Part shown: piece by piece, positions 34,832 to 44,683 of the stretch
How positions within the stretch are numbered: the first letter of the stretch is position 1
Layout: the number at the start of each line of letters is the position of its first letter
NCBI RefSeq assembly: GCF_000585995.1
Contig: NZ_CP007410.1
Span: 310,001 to 374,000, forward strand
Reading direction: 5' to 3'
Source of the DNA: Pseudomonas brassicacearum
GTDB lineage: Bacteria; Pseudomonadota; Gammaproteobacteria; Pseudomonadales; Pseudomonadaceae
DNA length: 64,000 nucleotides
Notes under the pieces: generated by a model
Seen by the model: the letters and a program-made list of their open reading frames with translations, nothing else
Databases searched by the model: none
What the model was told of the DNA's origin: nothing
Program-made: the position numbers and the translations under genes

Positions 34832-36154
34832 TTACTCAGTTGCGCCACGTTTTGCTTTGTAGGCGAGTGACGTTCGCTCCGCTCTGGTTCGCGAATTCGT
34901 GTGGAGTGACATGCTCTGTCGGTTGGCCTCCAGGTACCGGCTCCACCAGTTCATGATCAGCCTGCGCTCCTCTATGAACTCGGCCTTGTGGATGTAAGCG
35001 GCACGGACGTTGTTGCGTTCCTTGTGGCTCATCTGCCTTTCAATGGCGGTCTCGGACCACAGTCCTGACTCGATCAGTGCGCTGCAGGCCATCGAACGAA
35101 ACCCATGCCCGCAGATATCGGTTTTGGTGTCGTATCCCATCGTCCGAAGCGCGTTGTTCACGGTATTTTCGGACATGGGCTTCCAGGGTTTGGCATCGCC
35201 TGCAAACACCAGGTCGAATTTGCCGGTGAGGGCGTGGATCTGTTCAAGCAGGGTCACGGCTTGCGGCGATAAGGGTACAAGATGGATATCCCCTGCCATC
35301 TTCGTACCCCTTGTGGAAAAGGGTACTCCCTCCAGCGCTGGCCGAGTGTCTGGGATTTCCCAGGTGCCGCGCTTGAGGTCGAACTCGCTCCAGCGTGCGA
35401 AACGCAGCTCGCTGGATCGTACAAACACATGCAGCGACAGCATGACCGTCAGCCGTGTAAGTGTCCGGCCTTTGTAAGTGTCGATCCGTTCCTGTAGTTC
35501 AGGCAGTCGCGATAAGGGTAGAGCGGGACGATGTACCACCCGCGGGGCTTTGATCAAGCCTTCGAGGTCGTAAGCAGGGTTTGCAGTGATAAGCCGGAGG
35601 CGCTTTGCCTCGCGCATAATGCTCTGTAGGTAGTTTTGTACCCTTAAAGCAACGTCTATCGTTCCGCGCTTCTTGATTGCTTCCAAGGGCTGCATCAGGT
35701 CATGGGTGTCTAAGTCGACAATGGCGCTTGCGCCGATCAGCGGGAATACGTGGGTTTTGAGGCGGCTCATCACTGTCTTGGAATGGCCTGGTGCCCACTT
35801 GGCCGACATTTCCGTATGCCAGTCGAGCGCAACGCTTTCAAAGGTTCTGCCTTTGATTACGGCTACCGCCTTGGCTTGGTGCTTGGTCTCTATAGGATCA
35901 ACGCCATCCGCCAGCATTCGCTTGACTTCCAAGCGCTTGCGGCGCGCATCGGCGAGGCCAATGACGGGGTAGTTGCCGAACGAGGTCAGTCCTTCCCGTC
36001 CGTCAGGTTTGACGTAACGGAGTCGCCAGCCTTTGCGGCCATTGGGTTGGACTAGGAGGTAGAGGCCATCGCCGTCGAAAAGCTTGTAGGCGCGGTCTGT
36101 AGGTTTTGCCAAGCGGCAAGCTGCGTCGGAGAGCGGAGCTGTGGTGCGCGACAT
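34832..36154 (-). CDS. P4-type tyrosine integrase of the island
   Basis: The product has 440 aa. The N-terminal arm-binding domain (DUF4102 type) is seen in LSDAACRLAKPTDRAYKLFD and GLYLLVQPNGRKGWRLRY. The catalytic residues are Arg in VRSSELRFARWSEF, His and Arg in CGHGFRSMACSALIE, and His and Tyr in QMSHKERNNVRAAYIH. It lies about 170 bases inside tRNA-Thr and points away from it, as usual for tRNA-targeted islands. It very probably drove the insertion at 36327. A decayed copy of its 3' end lies about 1 kb downstream. Confidence 0.93.
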   Translation of the reverse strand: MSRTTAPLSDAACRLAKPTDRAYKLFDGDGLYLLVQPNGRKGWRLRYVKPDGREGLTSFGNYPVIGLADARRKRLEVKRMLADGVDPIETKHQAKAVAVIKGRTFESVALDWHTEMSAKWAPGHSKTVMSRLKTHVFPLIGASAIVDLDTHDLMQPLEAIKKRGTIDVALRVQNYLQSIMREAKRLRLITANPAYDLEGLIKAPRVVHRPALPLSRLPELQERIDTYKGRTLTRLTVMLSLHVFVRSSELRFARWSEFDLKRGTWEIPDTRPALEGVPFSTRGTKMAGDIHLVPLSPQAVTLLEQIHALTGKFDLVFAGDAKPWKPMSENTVNNALRTMGYDTKTDICGHGFRSMACSALIESGLWSETAIERQMSHKERNNVRAAYIHKAEFIEERRLIMNWWSRYLEANRQSMSLHTNSRTRAERTSLAYKAKRGATE

Positions 36155-36256
36155 AAGGGTACTCCCTTTTATCGAAGTGACCTGTATCCCAAACTCTACC
36201 CTTAAAACGGTTGGAATCCACCAGTTTCTGACGGAAACCGATGGAACGCTAAAACG

Positions 36257-36283
36257 AAAAAACCCGCCAGAAGGCGGGTTTTT
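36257..36283. terminator. Bidirectional terminator between integrase and tRNA-Thr
   Basis: AAAAAACCCGCC and GGCGGGTTTTT form a hairpin with loop AGAA. It would stop transcripts leaving tRNA-Thr from entering the integrase gene. Confidence 0.85.
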
Positions 36284-36326
36284 CGGGGGTTCTAGAGATT
36301 TTGAAAGCCTTCTCTGGAATCTTATA

Positions 36327-36402
<76 letters not shown>

Positions 36403-36888
36403 GTGTGGGCGACGATTATAGCGATTGGGCCAGTTCTGTAAACCCCTGAATTCTGACTATTTTTGCACGGGGTTTGGCTTGGGCACGGTGCGGCGGAGAA
36501 GTCGTTTGTTCAGGGCTCGTCAGGTGCGGTTGTTTTTGCAAGGCGTGGCGTTGGACTTTGGCCTGTCGGCGCGTTCACGAACGGTGGTGTTATCCAGGAA
36601 CAACAGCGGGTGAAGTTTGTGTCGCGCTGTACACAATTGCTCGCCCATCACCGCCTTGAATTCGTTGGTTATGTCGTTTCGCTCAGGCGCTTATGCACAA
36701 TGGGAAGGACGAGGCGGTCGGCATCTTGCGATTTTGTGACAGCTTTCTCGTTTGCTCGCAAATGCCTGTTTTCATGGTTTTTTATGCATGTGAACAAAAA
36801 ATGACCACCCTTCGTTCGGTCAGGAAATCGCGGGTTGCTTGGCGCCGCGTAGATTCCATCAACAGAGTTATCCACAGGCTGTTTCGCT
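36403..36888. other. Gene-free stretch upstream of tRNA-Thr
   Basis: Several overlapping frames of 60-110 codons cross this area, but none has a start with ribosome site or a recognisable product. It should hold the tRNA-Thr promoter on the minus strand. A DnaA-box-like TTATCCACAG lies near 36867. I see nothing else. Confidence 0.5.
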
Positions 36889-38121
36889 TCAATAACGCTC
36901 TGCAAGCACCATCAGGTTTCGTGGGGTCAGGAGCGATTCGCAGAAAGTGCCAAGACGAACGTTGTAGCCTTTTTGCATGAGGAAAAGTGCTCGATCCAGG
37001 ACCAGCCACAGCTCCAATGGCCGTCGGAAAAGGCCTCGCACCAATTCCAGGTTGCGCACTTCGGCCAGGCGTTGATGGCCGGCCTGTTCTAATGCAGTCC
37101 AATCAGGCGAACCGACTGTGGATAAGTCCTTCAAGGCTGCCAGATCGATGCAGTATTGGGCGAAGGATTTTTCCAGCCAGGCGCTTGGTAGCGAAGGGGT
37201 AGGCAGGTACTCATCGCATCCTCTGATTTGCCGCTGCAGCAGGTCGAAGCCCAGGCGCCAGGCCATGGAGTGGTCTCGTTGCCGTCGGATGCGAGCACCC
37301 GCAGTGACGGTTTCTGTCAGGGGTAGAGCGAGGTCGTCGAGCGATAGCTGTAGGGCGGAGTCTTTGGCGGCGTCGGACAGTGGTTGATAACACTCAGTGC
37401 TGATGCGGTTGTAGCAGCACGGTGCGACAGCCAGTTGTGCGCAGCCGGTGGCGCTCGCCAATTGCATCAGCCGCACATGCAGGTCGCCGCAGGCGTGCAA
37501 GGCCACCGGTGTGTGTTCGGGGGAGATCGCCAGGGCCGCGCTCGCGGCCAGTACATCCTGTTGCAGATGTGTGGCGGGTAGGTGGTGGCGCTGGCTCAGT
37601 TGCTGGCCGCTGGCGACCAGGGCTGGGTCGTATTCCAGGCTCGTCAGTTTTTGCGCATCCTGCAGCAAGCGTCGACCGAGGTGGCCTTTGCCAGCGCACC
37701 AGTCCAGCCAGTGGCTGGGTTCGGTGGCGAAGCGCAGGCGGCTGGCGAAGGCTTCGATCTGTTGCCATTTGCGGCCGGGCACGTCGACGTTGAGACGATG
37801 ACCGGGTGCTCTCAGCTCGGCGGCTGGCAACTCTGCGATTGCACTCAGTTCGCGGGAAATGGTCGCCAGTTCCGGGAAGGGCGCTGGCGCGTCTTCTATG
37901 AGCCACGGCTGATGATGGTCGTTTTCCGCCTCCTCCAGTGAACGCTGGCGTAGCCAGTGGGCCAATGCTGGGTAGGCGGTTTCCCAGGGCAGGTGCAGGT
38001 GGGTGAAGGGGCGCGGTTTCCACAGCGCCTGGTGCGCCGTGAGGAAAGTATCCAGCGCCGTGAAACGGGCGAGCAACGCTTCGCCCGTCAGCACGTCGCC
38101 GTCAGCGTCCTTGGCAGGCAT
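36889..38121 (-). CDS. SAM-dependent methyltransferase (Methyltransf_32/GSTCD-like)
   Basis: The product has 410 aa. The SAM-binding loop is WLDWCAGKGHLGRRLL at about residues 158-173. LHACGDLHVRLMQLA and AVAPCCYNRIS are typical of the class related to human GSTCD and PF13679. The substrate is unknown, with RNA as the usual guess. Its start lies inside the 3' end of the permease gene (20-base overlap), so it ends the transport operon. Small antisense frames here are shadows. Confidence 0.85.
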   Translation of the reverse strand: MPAKDADGDVLTGEALLARFTALDTFLTAHQALWKPRPFTHLHLPWETAYPALAHWLRQRSLEEAENDHHQPWLIEDAPAPFPELATISRELSAIAELPAAELRAPGHRLNVDVPGRKWQQIEAFASRLRFATEPSHWLDWCAGKGHLGRRLLQDAQKLTSLEYDPALVASGQQLSQRHHLPATHLQQDVLAASAALAISPEHTPVALHACGDLHVRLMQLASATGCAQLAVAPCCYNRISTECYQPLSDAAKDSALQLSLDDLALPLTETVTAGARIRRQRDHSMAWRLGFDLLQRQIRGCDEYLPTPSLPSAWLEKSFAQYCIDLAALKDLSTVGSPDWTALEQAGHQRLAEVRNLELVRGLFRRPLELWLVLDRALFLMQKGYNVRLGTFCESLLTPRNLMVLAERY

Positions 38122-38791
38122 CGACGCGCAACCAGCGCTCCAGCTGTTTGAAGCCTTGCACCAGCAGGAACGCCATCAACAGGTAGAACATGCCGGCCGC
38201 GAAGAAGATCTCCACCGGCAGGTAGGTCCGGGCAATGATGGTGCGGGCCATGCCGGTGAGTTCCAGCAGGGTCACGGTACTCGCCAGGGCACTGGCCTTG
38301 AGCATCAGGATCACTTCGTTGCTGTAGGCCGGCAGGCCGATGCGCGCGGCGCGGGGCAGCATGATGTAGAACAATGCCTTGGGCCGCGACATGCCCAGGG
38401 CCCGTGCGGCTTCGATCTCGCCCTTTGGGATGGCCTGGATCGCGCCGCGCAGGATCTCGGCGATGTAGGCGGCGGTGTGCAGGGTCATGGTGACCGTGGC
38501 GCACCAGAACGGATCGCGCAAATACGGCCACAACGCGCTGCTGCGCACGGCATCGAATTGCGCCAGGCCGTAATAGACCAGGAACAGCTGAACCAATAAC
38601 GGCGTGCCACGGAAAAAGAAGATGTAGGCGTAGGGCAAAGCCCGCACGTACCACAGTCGCGAAGAGCGGGCGATGCCCAGTGGAATCGCCAGCAGCAGGC
38701 CAGCAATCACCGCGATGGCCACCAGCTCCAGGGTCAGCGTGGCGCCTTGGGCCAGCTTCGGCAGCCACTTGATGATGACGTCCCAGTTCAT
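38102..38791 (-). CDS. Amino-acid ABC transporter permease (HisM-like)
   Basis: The product is 229 aa from MNWDVIIKWL; the longer frame runs back into the neighbouring permease gene and is rejected. It has five hydrophobic segments and the EAA-loop region EIEAARALGMSRPKALFYIM that contacts the ATPase. It belongs to the His/Glu/Gln permease family and pairs with the HisQ-like subunit. The two permease genes overlap by four bases. I recall the same group at PA5152-PA5155. Confidence 0.94.
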   Translation of the reverse strand: MNWDVIIKWLPKLAQGATLTLELVAIAVIAGLLLAIPLGIARSSRLWYVRALPYAYIFFFRGTPLLVQLFLVYYGLAQFDAVRSSALWPYLRDPFWCATVTMTLHTAAYIAEILRGAIQAIPKGEIEAARALGMSRPKALFYIMLPRAARIGLPAYSNEVILMLKASALASTVTLLELTGMARTIIARTYLPVEIFFAAGMFYLLMAFLLVQGFKQLERWLRVDACQGR

Positions 38792-39483
38792 TGGGTGCTC
38801 CTGGTAAAGCCTCGGGCGGCGCGCTGTTCCAGCAGGTGCATGCCGATCATGGCTAGCACCGTGAGGCCCAGGTACATGAACGCTGCCACCATGTAGAAGA
38901 GGAACGGTTGCTTGGACACGGTCACGCCGATTTCCGCGTGGCGCATGATCTCTTCCAGGCCGAGCACCGAGACCAGCGCGGTGTCCTTCATCAGAATCAT
39001 GAACAGGTTGCCCAGGCCGGGCAGGGCGATGCGCCACATCTGCGGCATGATCAATCGGGTGAAGATCCGCCACTTTGATAGGCCAAGGGCGACGCCCGCC
39101 TCACGGTGGCCCTTGGGAATCGCCAGGATCGCGCCGCGAAACACTTCCGTGGCGTAGGCGCCAAAGCACAGGCCCAGGGCAATGACGCCCGCGGCGAAGG
39201 CGTCGAGGGTAAGATCGGGGTTGCCGAAATACTCGCCCAGGGCACGCAGCAAGTTGACCGTACCGAAGTAGATCAAAAGCACCCAGAGCAATTCCGGGAT
39301 GCCGCGAACCAACGTCGAATAGGTGCCGCCCAGCCATTGCAGCGGTTTGTACGGCGAGGTCTTGGCCAAGGCGCCGAGCAGGCCGAGCACCAGCCCCAGG
39401 CAGAGGGCCGTCAGCGCCAGTTTGACGGTCATCAGCGCGCCGGCGGCGAGCGCCGGGCCGAATCCGTAGAGATCGATCATCAT
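38788..39483 (-). CDS. Amino-acid ABC transporter permease (HisQ-like)
   Basis: The product has 231 aa (a second ATG follows the first). It has five membrane segments and the EAA loop GHREAGVALGLSKWRIFTRL. Together with the HisM-like subunit it forms the membrane channel for a basic amino acid or related compound. There are 78 bases between it and the binding-protein gene, where mRNA processing may separate the highly expressed periplasmic protein from the permeases. Confidence 0.94.
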   Translation of the reverse strand: MMIDLYGFGPALAAGALMTVKLALTALCLGLVLGLLGALAKTSPYKPLQWLGGTYSTLVRGIPELLWVLLIYFGTVNLLRALGEYFGNPDLTLDAFAAGVIALGLCFGAYATEVFRGAILAIPKGHREAGVALGLSKWRIFTRLIMPQMWRIALPGLGNLFMILMKDTALVSVLGLEEIMRHAEIGVTVSKQPFLFYMVAAFMYLGLTVLAMIGMHLLEQRAARGFTRSTQ

Positions 39484-39561
39484 GGGTAAGAATTCATATC
39501 GCGGCAGGCTTTGCTAGGGGCCGGCGCTGCCAGGGTGCATCGCCGGCCAGGCACGTCAGCA

Positions 39562-40317
39562 TCAATAGATGCTGAACGGGAAGTACTTGTCGTTGATCTT
39601 TTTATAGGTGCCGTCAGCAATGATTTCCTTGAGGGCGGTGTTCAGCTTGGTGCGCAGTTCATCGTTACCCTTGAGCACCGCGATGCCGATCTTGTCGCCT
39701 TCTACCACCGGGTCCCCCTTGAATTCATAACCACGGCCGGCCTCGGTTTTCAGCCAGTCGTAGTTCGCGTATTTGTCCGCCAGGATCGCGTCGACGCGGC
39801 CGGAGGTCAGGTCCAGATAGGCATTTTCCTGGGTGTCGTAGAGCTTGGCGGTGATATCGCTGCCCAGTTCGTCTTCCAGCCAGGTACCTGCGAGGGTAGA
39901 ACGCTGTGCCCCGATGACCTTGCCCTTGAGAGACTCTTTATCGGTTTTGAACTCGACGTTTTTCGGCGCGATGAATTGCAGTTTGTTGGAGTAGTACGGG
40001 TCGGTGAAGTCCACCGCTTGCTTGCGTTCTTCGTTGATCGACAGCGAAGAAATCAGGAAGTCGAACTTCTTGGCCATCAGGGCGGGGATGATGCCGTCCC
40101 AGTTGGAGGTCACCACTTCGCACTCGACTTTCATCTTGGCGCACAGGGCGTCGCCGATGTCTTTGTCAAAGCCCACGACCTGGCCGCTGGCGTCCTTGTT
40201 GTTGAACGGCGGGTAGGCCGCTTCGATGCCCATCTTCAGTTTATCGGCCGCCATGGCGTTGGCCGAGAACACCAGGCTGACGGCTGCGGCCAGCAGGAAT
40301 TTTTTGTAGATATGCAT
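39562..40317 (-). CDS. Periplasmic amino-acid binding protein (ArgT/HisJ-like)
   Basis: The product has 251 aa with a signal peptide cleaved after ANAMA. The mature part begins DKLKMGIEAAYPPFNNKDAS, and VVGFDKDIGDALCAKMKVEC with SLSINEERKQAVDFTDPYY are signatures of the lysine/arginine/ornithine- and histidine-binding proteins. STLAGTWLEDELG includes the ligand-binding Ser/Thr patch. It collects the ligand for the HisQM-P transporter around it. The exact ligand (Arg, Lys, Orn or His) is not decided by sequence alone. Confidence 0.94.
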   Translation of the reverse strand: MHIYKKFLLAAAVSLVFSANAMAADKLKMGIEAAYPPFNNKDASGQVVGFDKDIGDALCAKMKVECEVVTSNWDGIIPALMAKKFDFLISSLSINEERKQAVDFTDPYYSNKLQFIAPKNVEFKTDKESLKGKVIGAQRSTLAGTWLEDELGSDITAKLYDTQENAYLDLTSGRVDAILADKYANYDWLKTEAGRGYEFKGDPVVEGDKIGIAVLKGNDELRTKLNTALKEIIADGTYKKINDKYFPFSIY

Positions 40318-40330
40318 GTGTACTGCTCCG

Positions 40331-41104
40331 TTAGCGGTTGCTGGACATGAATTGTTTGCAGCGCGCCGAAAGCGGGTTTTCGAAGACCTGCTGTGGCGAT
40401 CCTTGCTCCTCGACCAGGCCTTGATGGAGAAACACCACTTCGCTGGAAACCTGACGGGCGAACCCCATTTCGTGGGTCACCAGCAGCATGGTACGACCTT
40501 CTTCGGCCAGGGCGCGGATCACACTAAGTACTTCCTGGACCATTTCCGGGTCAAGGGCGGAAGTGGGCTCGTCGAACAGAATCACCTTGGGCTGCATCGC
40601 CAGGGTACGGGCGATGGCCGCGCGCTGTTGCTGGCCACCGGACAGCTCGGCCGGGTAGGCGTGGCGCTTGTCGGCGATGCCGACCTTGGCCAGCAGGGCC
40701 TCGGCCACCTCGACGGCTTCGGCCTTGCTTTGGCCGAGCACCCGGCGTGGCGCTTCGATGATGTTGTCGAGCACGCTCATGTGTGGCCAGAGATTAAAGT
40801 TTTGAAACACAAAACCGATCTCGCTGCGCAGGCGGTTGATCTGTTTGCCGTCGGCGGCCACCAGTTCACCGTTTTTCGCCGCCTTGAGCTTGAGTTCCTC
40901 GCCGGCCACCAGAATCTGCCCCTGGTTGGGGTTTTCCAGCAGGTTGATGCAGCGCAGGAACGTGGATTTGCCGGAACCGGAGGAGCCCAGGATCGAGATC
41001 ACATCGCCGTCGCGGGCGGTCAGCGAGACGCCTTTGAGCACCTCCAGCTGGCCGTAGCGTTTGTGCAGGTTGCGGATTTCAAGCGCGGGCGTGGCCTGGG
41101 CCAT
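40331..41104 (-). CDS. Amino-acid ABC transporter ATP-binding protein (HisP-like)
   Basis: The product has 257 aa and is the first gene of the operon. Walker A is [12 protein letters not shown], the signature [16 protein letters not shown], and Walker [15 protein letters not shown], with the switch His in [10 protein letters not shown]. It powers the permease pair. Starting with the ATPase before the binding protein is the order I recall for PA5152 onward. The promoter should lie between 41105 and 41499. Confidence 0.95.
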   Translation of the reverse strand: MAQATPALEIRNLHKRYGQLEVLKGVSLTARDGDVISILGSSGSGKSTFLRCINLLENPNQGQILVAGEELKLKAAKNGELVAADGKQINRLRSEIGFVFQNFNLWPHMSVLDNIIEAPRRVLGQSKAEAVEVAEALLAKVGIADKRHAYPAELSGGQQQRAAIARTLAMQPKVILFDEPTSALDPEMVQEVLSVIRALAEEGRTMLLVTHEMGFARQVSSEVVFLHQGLVEEQGSPQQVFENPLSARCKQFMSSNR

Positions 41105-41499
41105 ATGCGGTCCTCATGGTGTGTGCTCCCTTGCTGTTGGCGGCCTTCCTTGGCGAGGCGGCCAAGCTAGCATGCGTCCGAATGGCCGCCAACAGTGCTG
41201 CGGGTGGTAAACCGGGGATGTGCGGCAGGTTGTCGCATGGGCGCAGCAGTCTGTCGCGCCTTCAACAACCCAACGGCCGTCTGAATCCTGCTTACCGGTG
41301 AAAACCCGGGGAGTCGCGTAAAAAAAGGCGCGATGGTGCCAGCTTTGGACGGGGGTTGGAAGGGTTAATCGGATGAGCGTGTTGCTGTGCTTTGAGGGGG
41401 TTCTCGGTTTCCGTTCATCGCCAATAGATCTAAACCTTGGCGTGTAACCACAATCAAAAGAGAACTCATGAGCTGTTTCCAGTACCTGGAGTCCTCGCC
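41105..41499. promoter_or_regulatory. Divergent gap between the ABC operon and the 149-aa gene
   Basis: About 395 bases without a convincing gene. It must hold both divergent promoters. I see no clear operator. A TGTTGGCGGCC/GGCCGCCAACA inverted repeat (41135-41145 with 41182-41192) is the only notable structure. Confidence 0.45.
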
Positions 41500-41949
41500 A
41501 TGAAGCATAACCATTACTTTTTGCTGCCCTTCCTTCTGCTCGGCGCGCTGTTGTTACCTATCATGCTCAACGCCACGAGCCTGGCCCCGGTAGACAGCGC
41601 CGGCGTGCAGGTCCAGCCGCAACAACAGAACGGCATCAGCTACTTGTCCGGCGGCATTGGCGAGGATGAAGCCCGGGCCATCGGGCAGGCCCAGGGCTAC
41701 AACCTGCACATGACGTTCGCGATTGGCCCGGAAAACAAATACATCCCGGATGTGCATGTCGTCGTCCAGAACGCAGCGGGGCAAGCGCTGCTGACGCTGG
41801 ACGAGGCGGGACCGCTGGTTTACGTGCAGTTGCCGCCGGGCAAGTACACCGTAGTGGCGACCCGCAACGGCGAGGCGCGGCGCGACACCGCCGACGTTGG
41901 TAGCGGCGCCGCACGCAAGCTGGTGTTCCATTGGAACGGTGACGAATAG
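41500..41949 (+). CDS. Exported protein with carboxypeptidase-regulatory-like fold
   Basis: The product is 149 aa from MKHNHYFLLPFLLLGALLLP, a signal peptide. The frame upstream of it is rejected because it lacks secretion features and a ribosome site. The C-terminal half (DVHVVVQNAAGQALLTLDEA, VQLPPGKYTVVATRNGEARR) is an immunoglobulin-like beta sandwich as in carboxypeptidase regulatory domains. The function is unknown. The stop is nine bases from that of the convergent gene. Confidence 0.75.
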   Translation: MKHNHYFLLPFLLLGALLLPIMLNATSLAPVDSAGVQVQPQQQNGISYLSGGIGEDEARAIGQAQGYNLHMTFAIGPENKYIPDVHVVVQNAAGQALLTLDEAGPLVYVQLPPGKYTVVATRNGEARRDTADVGSGAARKLVFHWNGDE

Positions 41950-41958
41950 CCGGTCGGC

Positions 41959-42405
41959 TTATTCGCTGATCGGTTCTTCCATCGACTGGCGATAACGGTC
42001 CAGCGCCTCGCTGAAGTCCTTGATGAACTCCGGAGTGCTGAGCCAGCGCTGCGCCGTCTCGCGGTCCATCTCGTCGACCCACATGCGGTAATCCACCAGC
42101 ATGTCGGCCGCCAGGTTGGTGGCTGCCATGCTTTCGTTTTCAGCGTTCTTCAGATCCAGCAAGCCTGGGCGTTCGCTGATCATCACGCTCAGGGACGCGA
42201 GCAGCGTGTCGAGCATTTCGCTACGGCTGATGGCCTCGGCTTCGCGCAGTTTGGCAAACAACTCCAACACATAGACCGGTGGTTGTGCGGTGGCGTGGGC
42301 CGGGTCGCCGTACATCGGGATGGATTTACGTCCACTCATGCGGATCTGCTTGGCTTTATCTTTGGCGCGCTTGGCACGTTTTTGCTGCTTGTTCGGTGAG
42401 GCCAT
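41959..42405 (-). CDS. Hypothetical protein, paralogue of the gene at 46630
   Basis: The product has 148 aa. The N-terminus is strongly basic (MASPNKQQKRAKRAKDKAKQ) and the rest acidic and helical (AEAISRSEMLDTLLASLSVM, YRMWVDEMDRETAQRWLSTP). The same layout is in the product at 46630-47037. I know similar Pseudomonas proteins without a function. It lies 43 bases downstream of bphP in the same direction. Confidence 0.72.
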   Translation of the reverse strand: MASPNKQQKRAKRAKDKAKQIRMSGRKSIPMYGDPAHATAQPPVYVLELFAKLREAEAISRSEMLDTLLASLSVMISERPGLLDLKNAENESMAATNLAADMLVDYRMWVDEMDRETAQRWLSTPEFIKDFSEALDRYRQSMEEPISE

Positions 42406-42448
42406 TGGGCTTCGGTTTCCAATTCGTTAGGGGAGGAGCGTGCCCGGC

Positions 42449-44683
42449 TCAGTCGATTCTCGGCACGGTAAAGCAGAATTCGCTGCCCTGGCCTGGCTGG
42501 CTTTCGGCGTACAGTTTACCGCCATGGGCCTGGACAATCCCCTTGGAAATATACAATCCAAGACCGGTGCCATTCGGGTTGCCCTCCTTGGTCGTCCAGT
42601 AGCGCTCGAAAACATGAGGCAGCTGCTCTGGCGCAATCCCTTCACCGGTGTCGCGGACGCTGAATACGATCTCGTTACCAACGGACATCGCACTGATGCC
42701 CACGGAGCCTTCCTGAGGTGTGAACTTGATGGCATTGCCAATCAAGTTGGACAACACCTGGAACAACCGCTCGGGATCGGCATTGATCTTCAGGTTGGGT
42801 TCGGCATGGAAGGACATGTCGATGGCCTTGGCGCTGGCCAGCGGCGTCAGCAGCGAGCATGCGTCTTCGAATATCTGGCTGACGTCCATCGGCTGGGGGG
42901 TGATGGTGTAGCGCCCAGCGTCGATGCGCGACGTATCGAGCAGGTCTTCCAACAGTGCGTTCATGCGGCTGGCGGCCTGTTGCATGGTATCGATGGCTGA
43001 GGCAATGCGTTTTGAGCTGTGGGAACCGTCAGAGCTGAAAGCCTTTTGCATCATGCCGCAGAGCATGGAAATGACCGTCATGGGGTTGCGCAGGTCATGG
43101 GAGACCACGGCCACCAATTCATCGCGAGCCTGCACGGCCTGGCGCTCCTTGAGCACCTGCCGGGCCAGGTCGTTTTCCAGGGCTGAGCGCCGCAGGTCAT
43201 TGGCCGCGAACAGGTCGCCGTGGGTCCATTTCGTGCTGATGCCGGCCATCTCGACTTTCCAGATCTCGAAGGACGTCCGGGGGCGCAGGCGCAGGCCGGT
43301 CTCGCTGTTTTCCAGGTCCAGCGGTTTTTGCGGATCGCCGCTCCATTGGATGGTTTGCTTGACCTCGGGGCGAAACCACAGCACGCCGTTTTCCACAGGC
43401 TTGGGCAGGTGGATCGCCAGCACGCCGCTCGCCACGTCTTGATAAGCCTGGGCCGCAGGGAAAACGCTGCTTAGATTGTGATGAGAGAACACCGGCTCGC
43501 CGGTCTCCAGAATCCATTTGTGCAGCTCGCGGATCTGCTCCGGTTCCGGGCATTGGCCGTGGCGGTGCAGTTTGTTGTCCTCGAAGATCGCGACGCCGGT
43601 GGCGCCGGTCAGGTCCATCAGCCGTTGTGGATCATGGGATAAACCATCAAAGACATTGTCGCTGGACGCTGCCATGACGGTGGCGAGGACCTTGAGGTCT
43701 TCAAGCTTGGCGTCACGTTGGCGAGTCAGTTCCAGGGCTTCCATGGCGCTGATCTGCAGCGACAGCACCTGGCCGATGGTCTGGCAGGCCATGCGCATTT
43801 CATGGGGGACAAGCAGCGGCTGGCGGTTGCCACAACTGATCAGTCCCCACAAGCGCTCGCCTTCCATCAGTGAGATGCTCATGGACGAGAGCACGCCCAT
43901 GTTTTTCATGTATTGGCGGTGGATCGGCGAGACGCTGCGCAGGGTGGAAAAACTCAGGTCCAGTGGTGCCTGGGTGTCAGGCCGCAACGGCGGCACCAGG
44001 GGCACGGGGGTGTAGTCGGCATTGGGGATGATGCGCAGCCAGTTGGTGCGGTACAGCTCGCGGGCCTGTTCCGGAATGTCCGACGCCGGGAAAAACAGAC
44101 CTTTATAGAGCTCCATCGAGGGCGCACTGGCCTCGGCGATCACTTGCCCGTGGCCTTCCTCTTCGAAGCGATAGATCAGCACGCGGTCGTAGCCAGTCAT
44201 GGCTTGGATTTCCCGAACGCTGATTTCGTACAGGGCCTGGAGCGTTTTTGCACTTTGCAGGCGTTGCAGCATGCGGCCCATGTTGGCCTCGCCACTGACG
44301 CCTTCGGGGCGGTAGTCGCTCAGGTGCTGCTCCAGTTCGACGATCAGGGCGCCCTGGTAACGATGAATCAACGCGTCAAAGCGCTGCTGGTTCGCGACGA
44401 TCGCGACGGGCAGGTTGTCGCTTCCCACATCGGCGCGACAGGCGACCAGAATCGCTTCGGCCTGTTCCGGGCCGAACAGTGCATCAAGCGTCTGGCCCAG
44501 TAGCCGGTGGGGGTCGTGCCCCATCAACTGCAACACGTTAGCGCTGACCTGGCGGACCACGAAGTCGGGCTCGGACAACATCAACAGCACGCCGTGAGGC
44601 TGGATGGCCCCGGGGAAGCGGATCGGTTCGTCTGCGCAGTTGGCCAGCAGTTCTTCGAAGGCTTCCTGGTTTTCCGGGTTCAT
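42449..44683 (-). CDS. bphP: Bacteriophytochrome histidine kinase BphP
   Basis: The product has 744 aa. Cys16 in CADEPIRFPGAIQPHG is the biliverdin-attachment residue of bacterial phytochromes. PAS, GAF (PASDIPEQARELYRTNWLRI) and PHY domains follow. The PHY tongue motifs are present as WSGDP and PRTSF. HisKA has the phosphorylated His in AVVSHDLRNPMTVIS, and the ATPase domain ends with DTGEGIAPEQLP and GTGLGLYISKGIVQAHGG. It senses red/far-red light. It overlaps the heme oxygenase gene by four bases. No response regulator gene is adjacent. Confidence 0.95.
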   Translation of the reverse strand: MNPENQEAFEELLANCADEPIRFPGAIQPHGVLLMLSEPDFVVRQVSANVLQLMGHDPHRLLGQTLDALFGPEQAEAILVACRADVGSDNLPVAIVANQQRFDALIHRYQGALIVELEQHLSDYRPEGVSGEANMGRMLQRLQSAKTLQALYEISVREIQAMTGYDRVLIYRFEEEGHGQVIAEASAPSMELYKGLFFPASDIPEQARELYRTNWLRIIPNADYTPVPLVPPLRPDTQAPLDLSFSTLRSVSPIHRQYMKNMGVLSSMSISLMEGERLWGLISCGNRQPLLVPHEMRMACQTIGQVLSLQISAMEALELTRQRDAKLEDLKVLATVMAASSDNVFDGLSHDPQRLMDLTGATGVAIFEDNKLHRHGQCPEPEQIRELHKWILETGEPVFSHHNLSSVFPAAQAYQDVASGVLAIHLPKPVENGVLWFRPEVKQTIQWSGDPQKPLDLENSETGLRLRPRTSFEIWKVEMAGISTKWTHGDLFAANDLRRSALENDLARQVLKERQAVQARDELVAVVSHDLRNPMTVISMLCGMMQKAFSSDGSHSSKRIASAIDTMQQAASRMNALLEDLLDTSRIDAGRYTITPQPMDVSQIFEDACSLLTPLASAKAIDMSFHAEPNLKINADPERLFQVLSNLIGNAIKFTPQEGSVGISAMSVGNEIVFSVRDTGEGIAPEQLPHVFERYWTTKEGNPNGTGLGLYISKGIVQAHGGKLYAESQPGQGSEFCFTVPRID

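Noticed and set aside
36425..36905. Short open frames upstream of tRNA-Thr
   Set aside because: No ribosome sites, Cys/Arg-rich products, and mutually overlapping on both strands.
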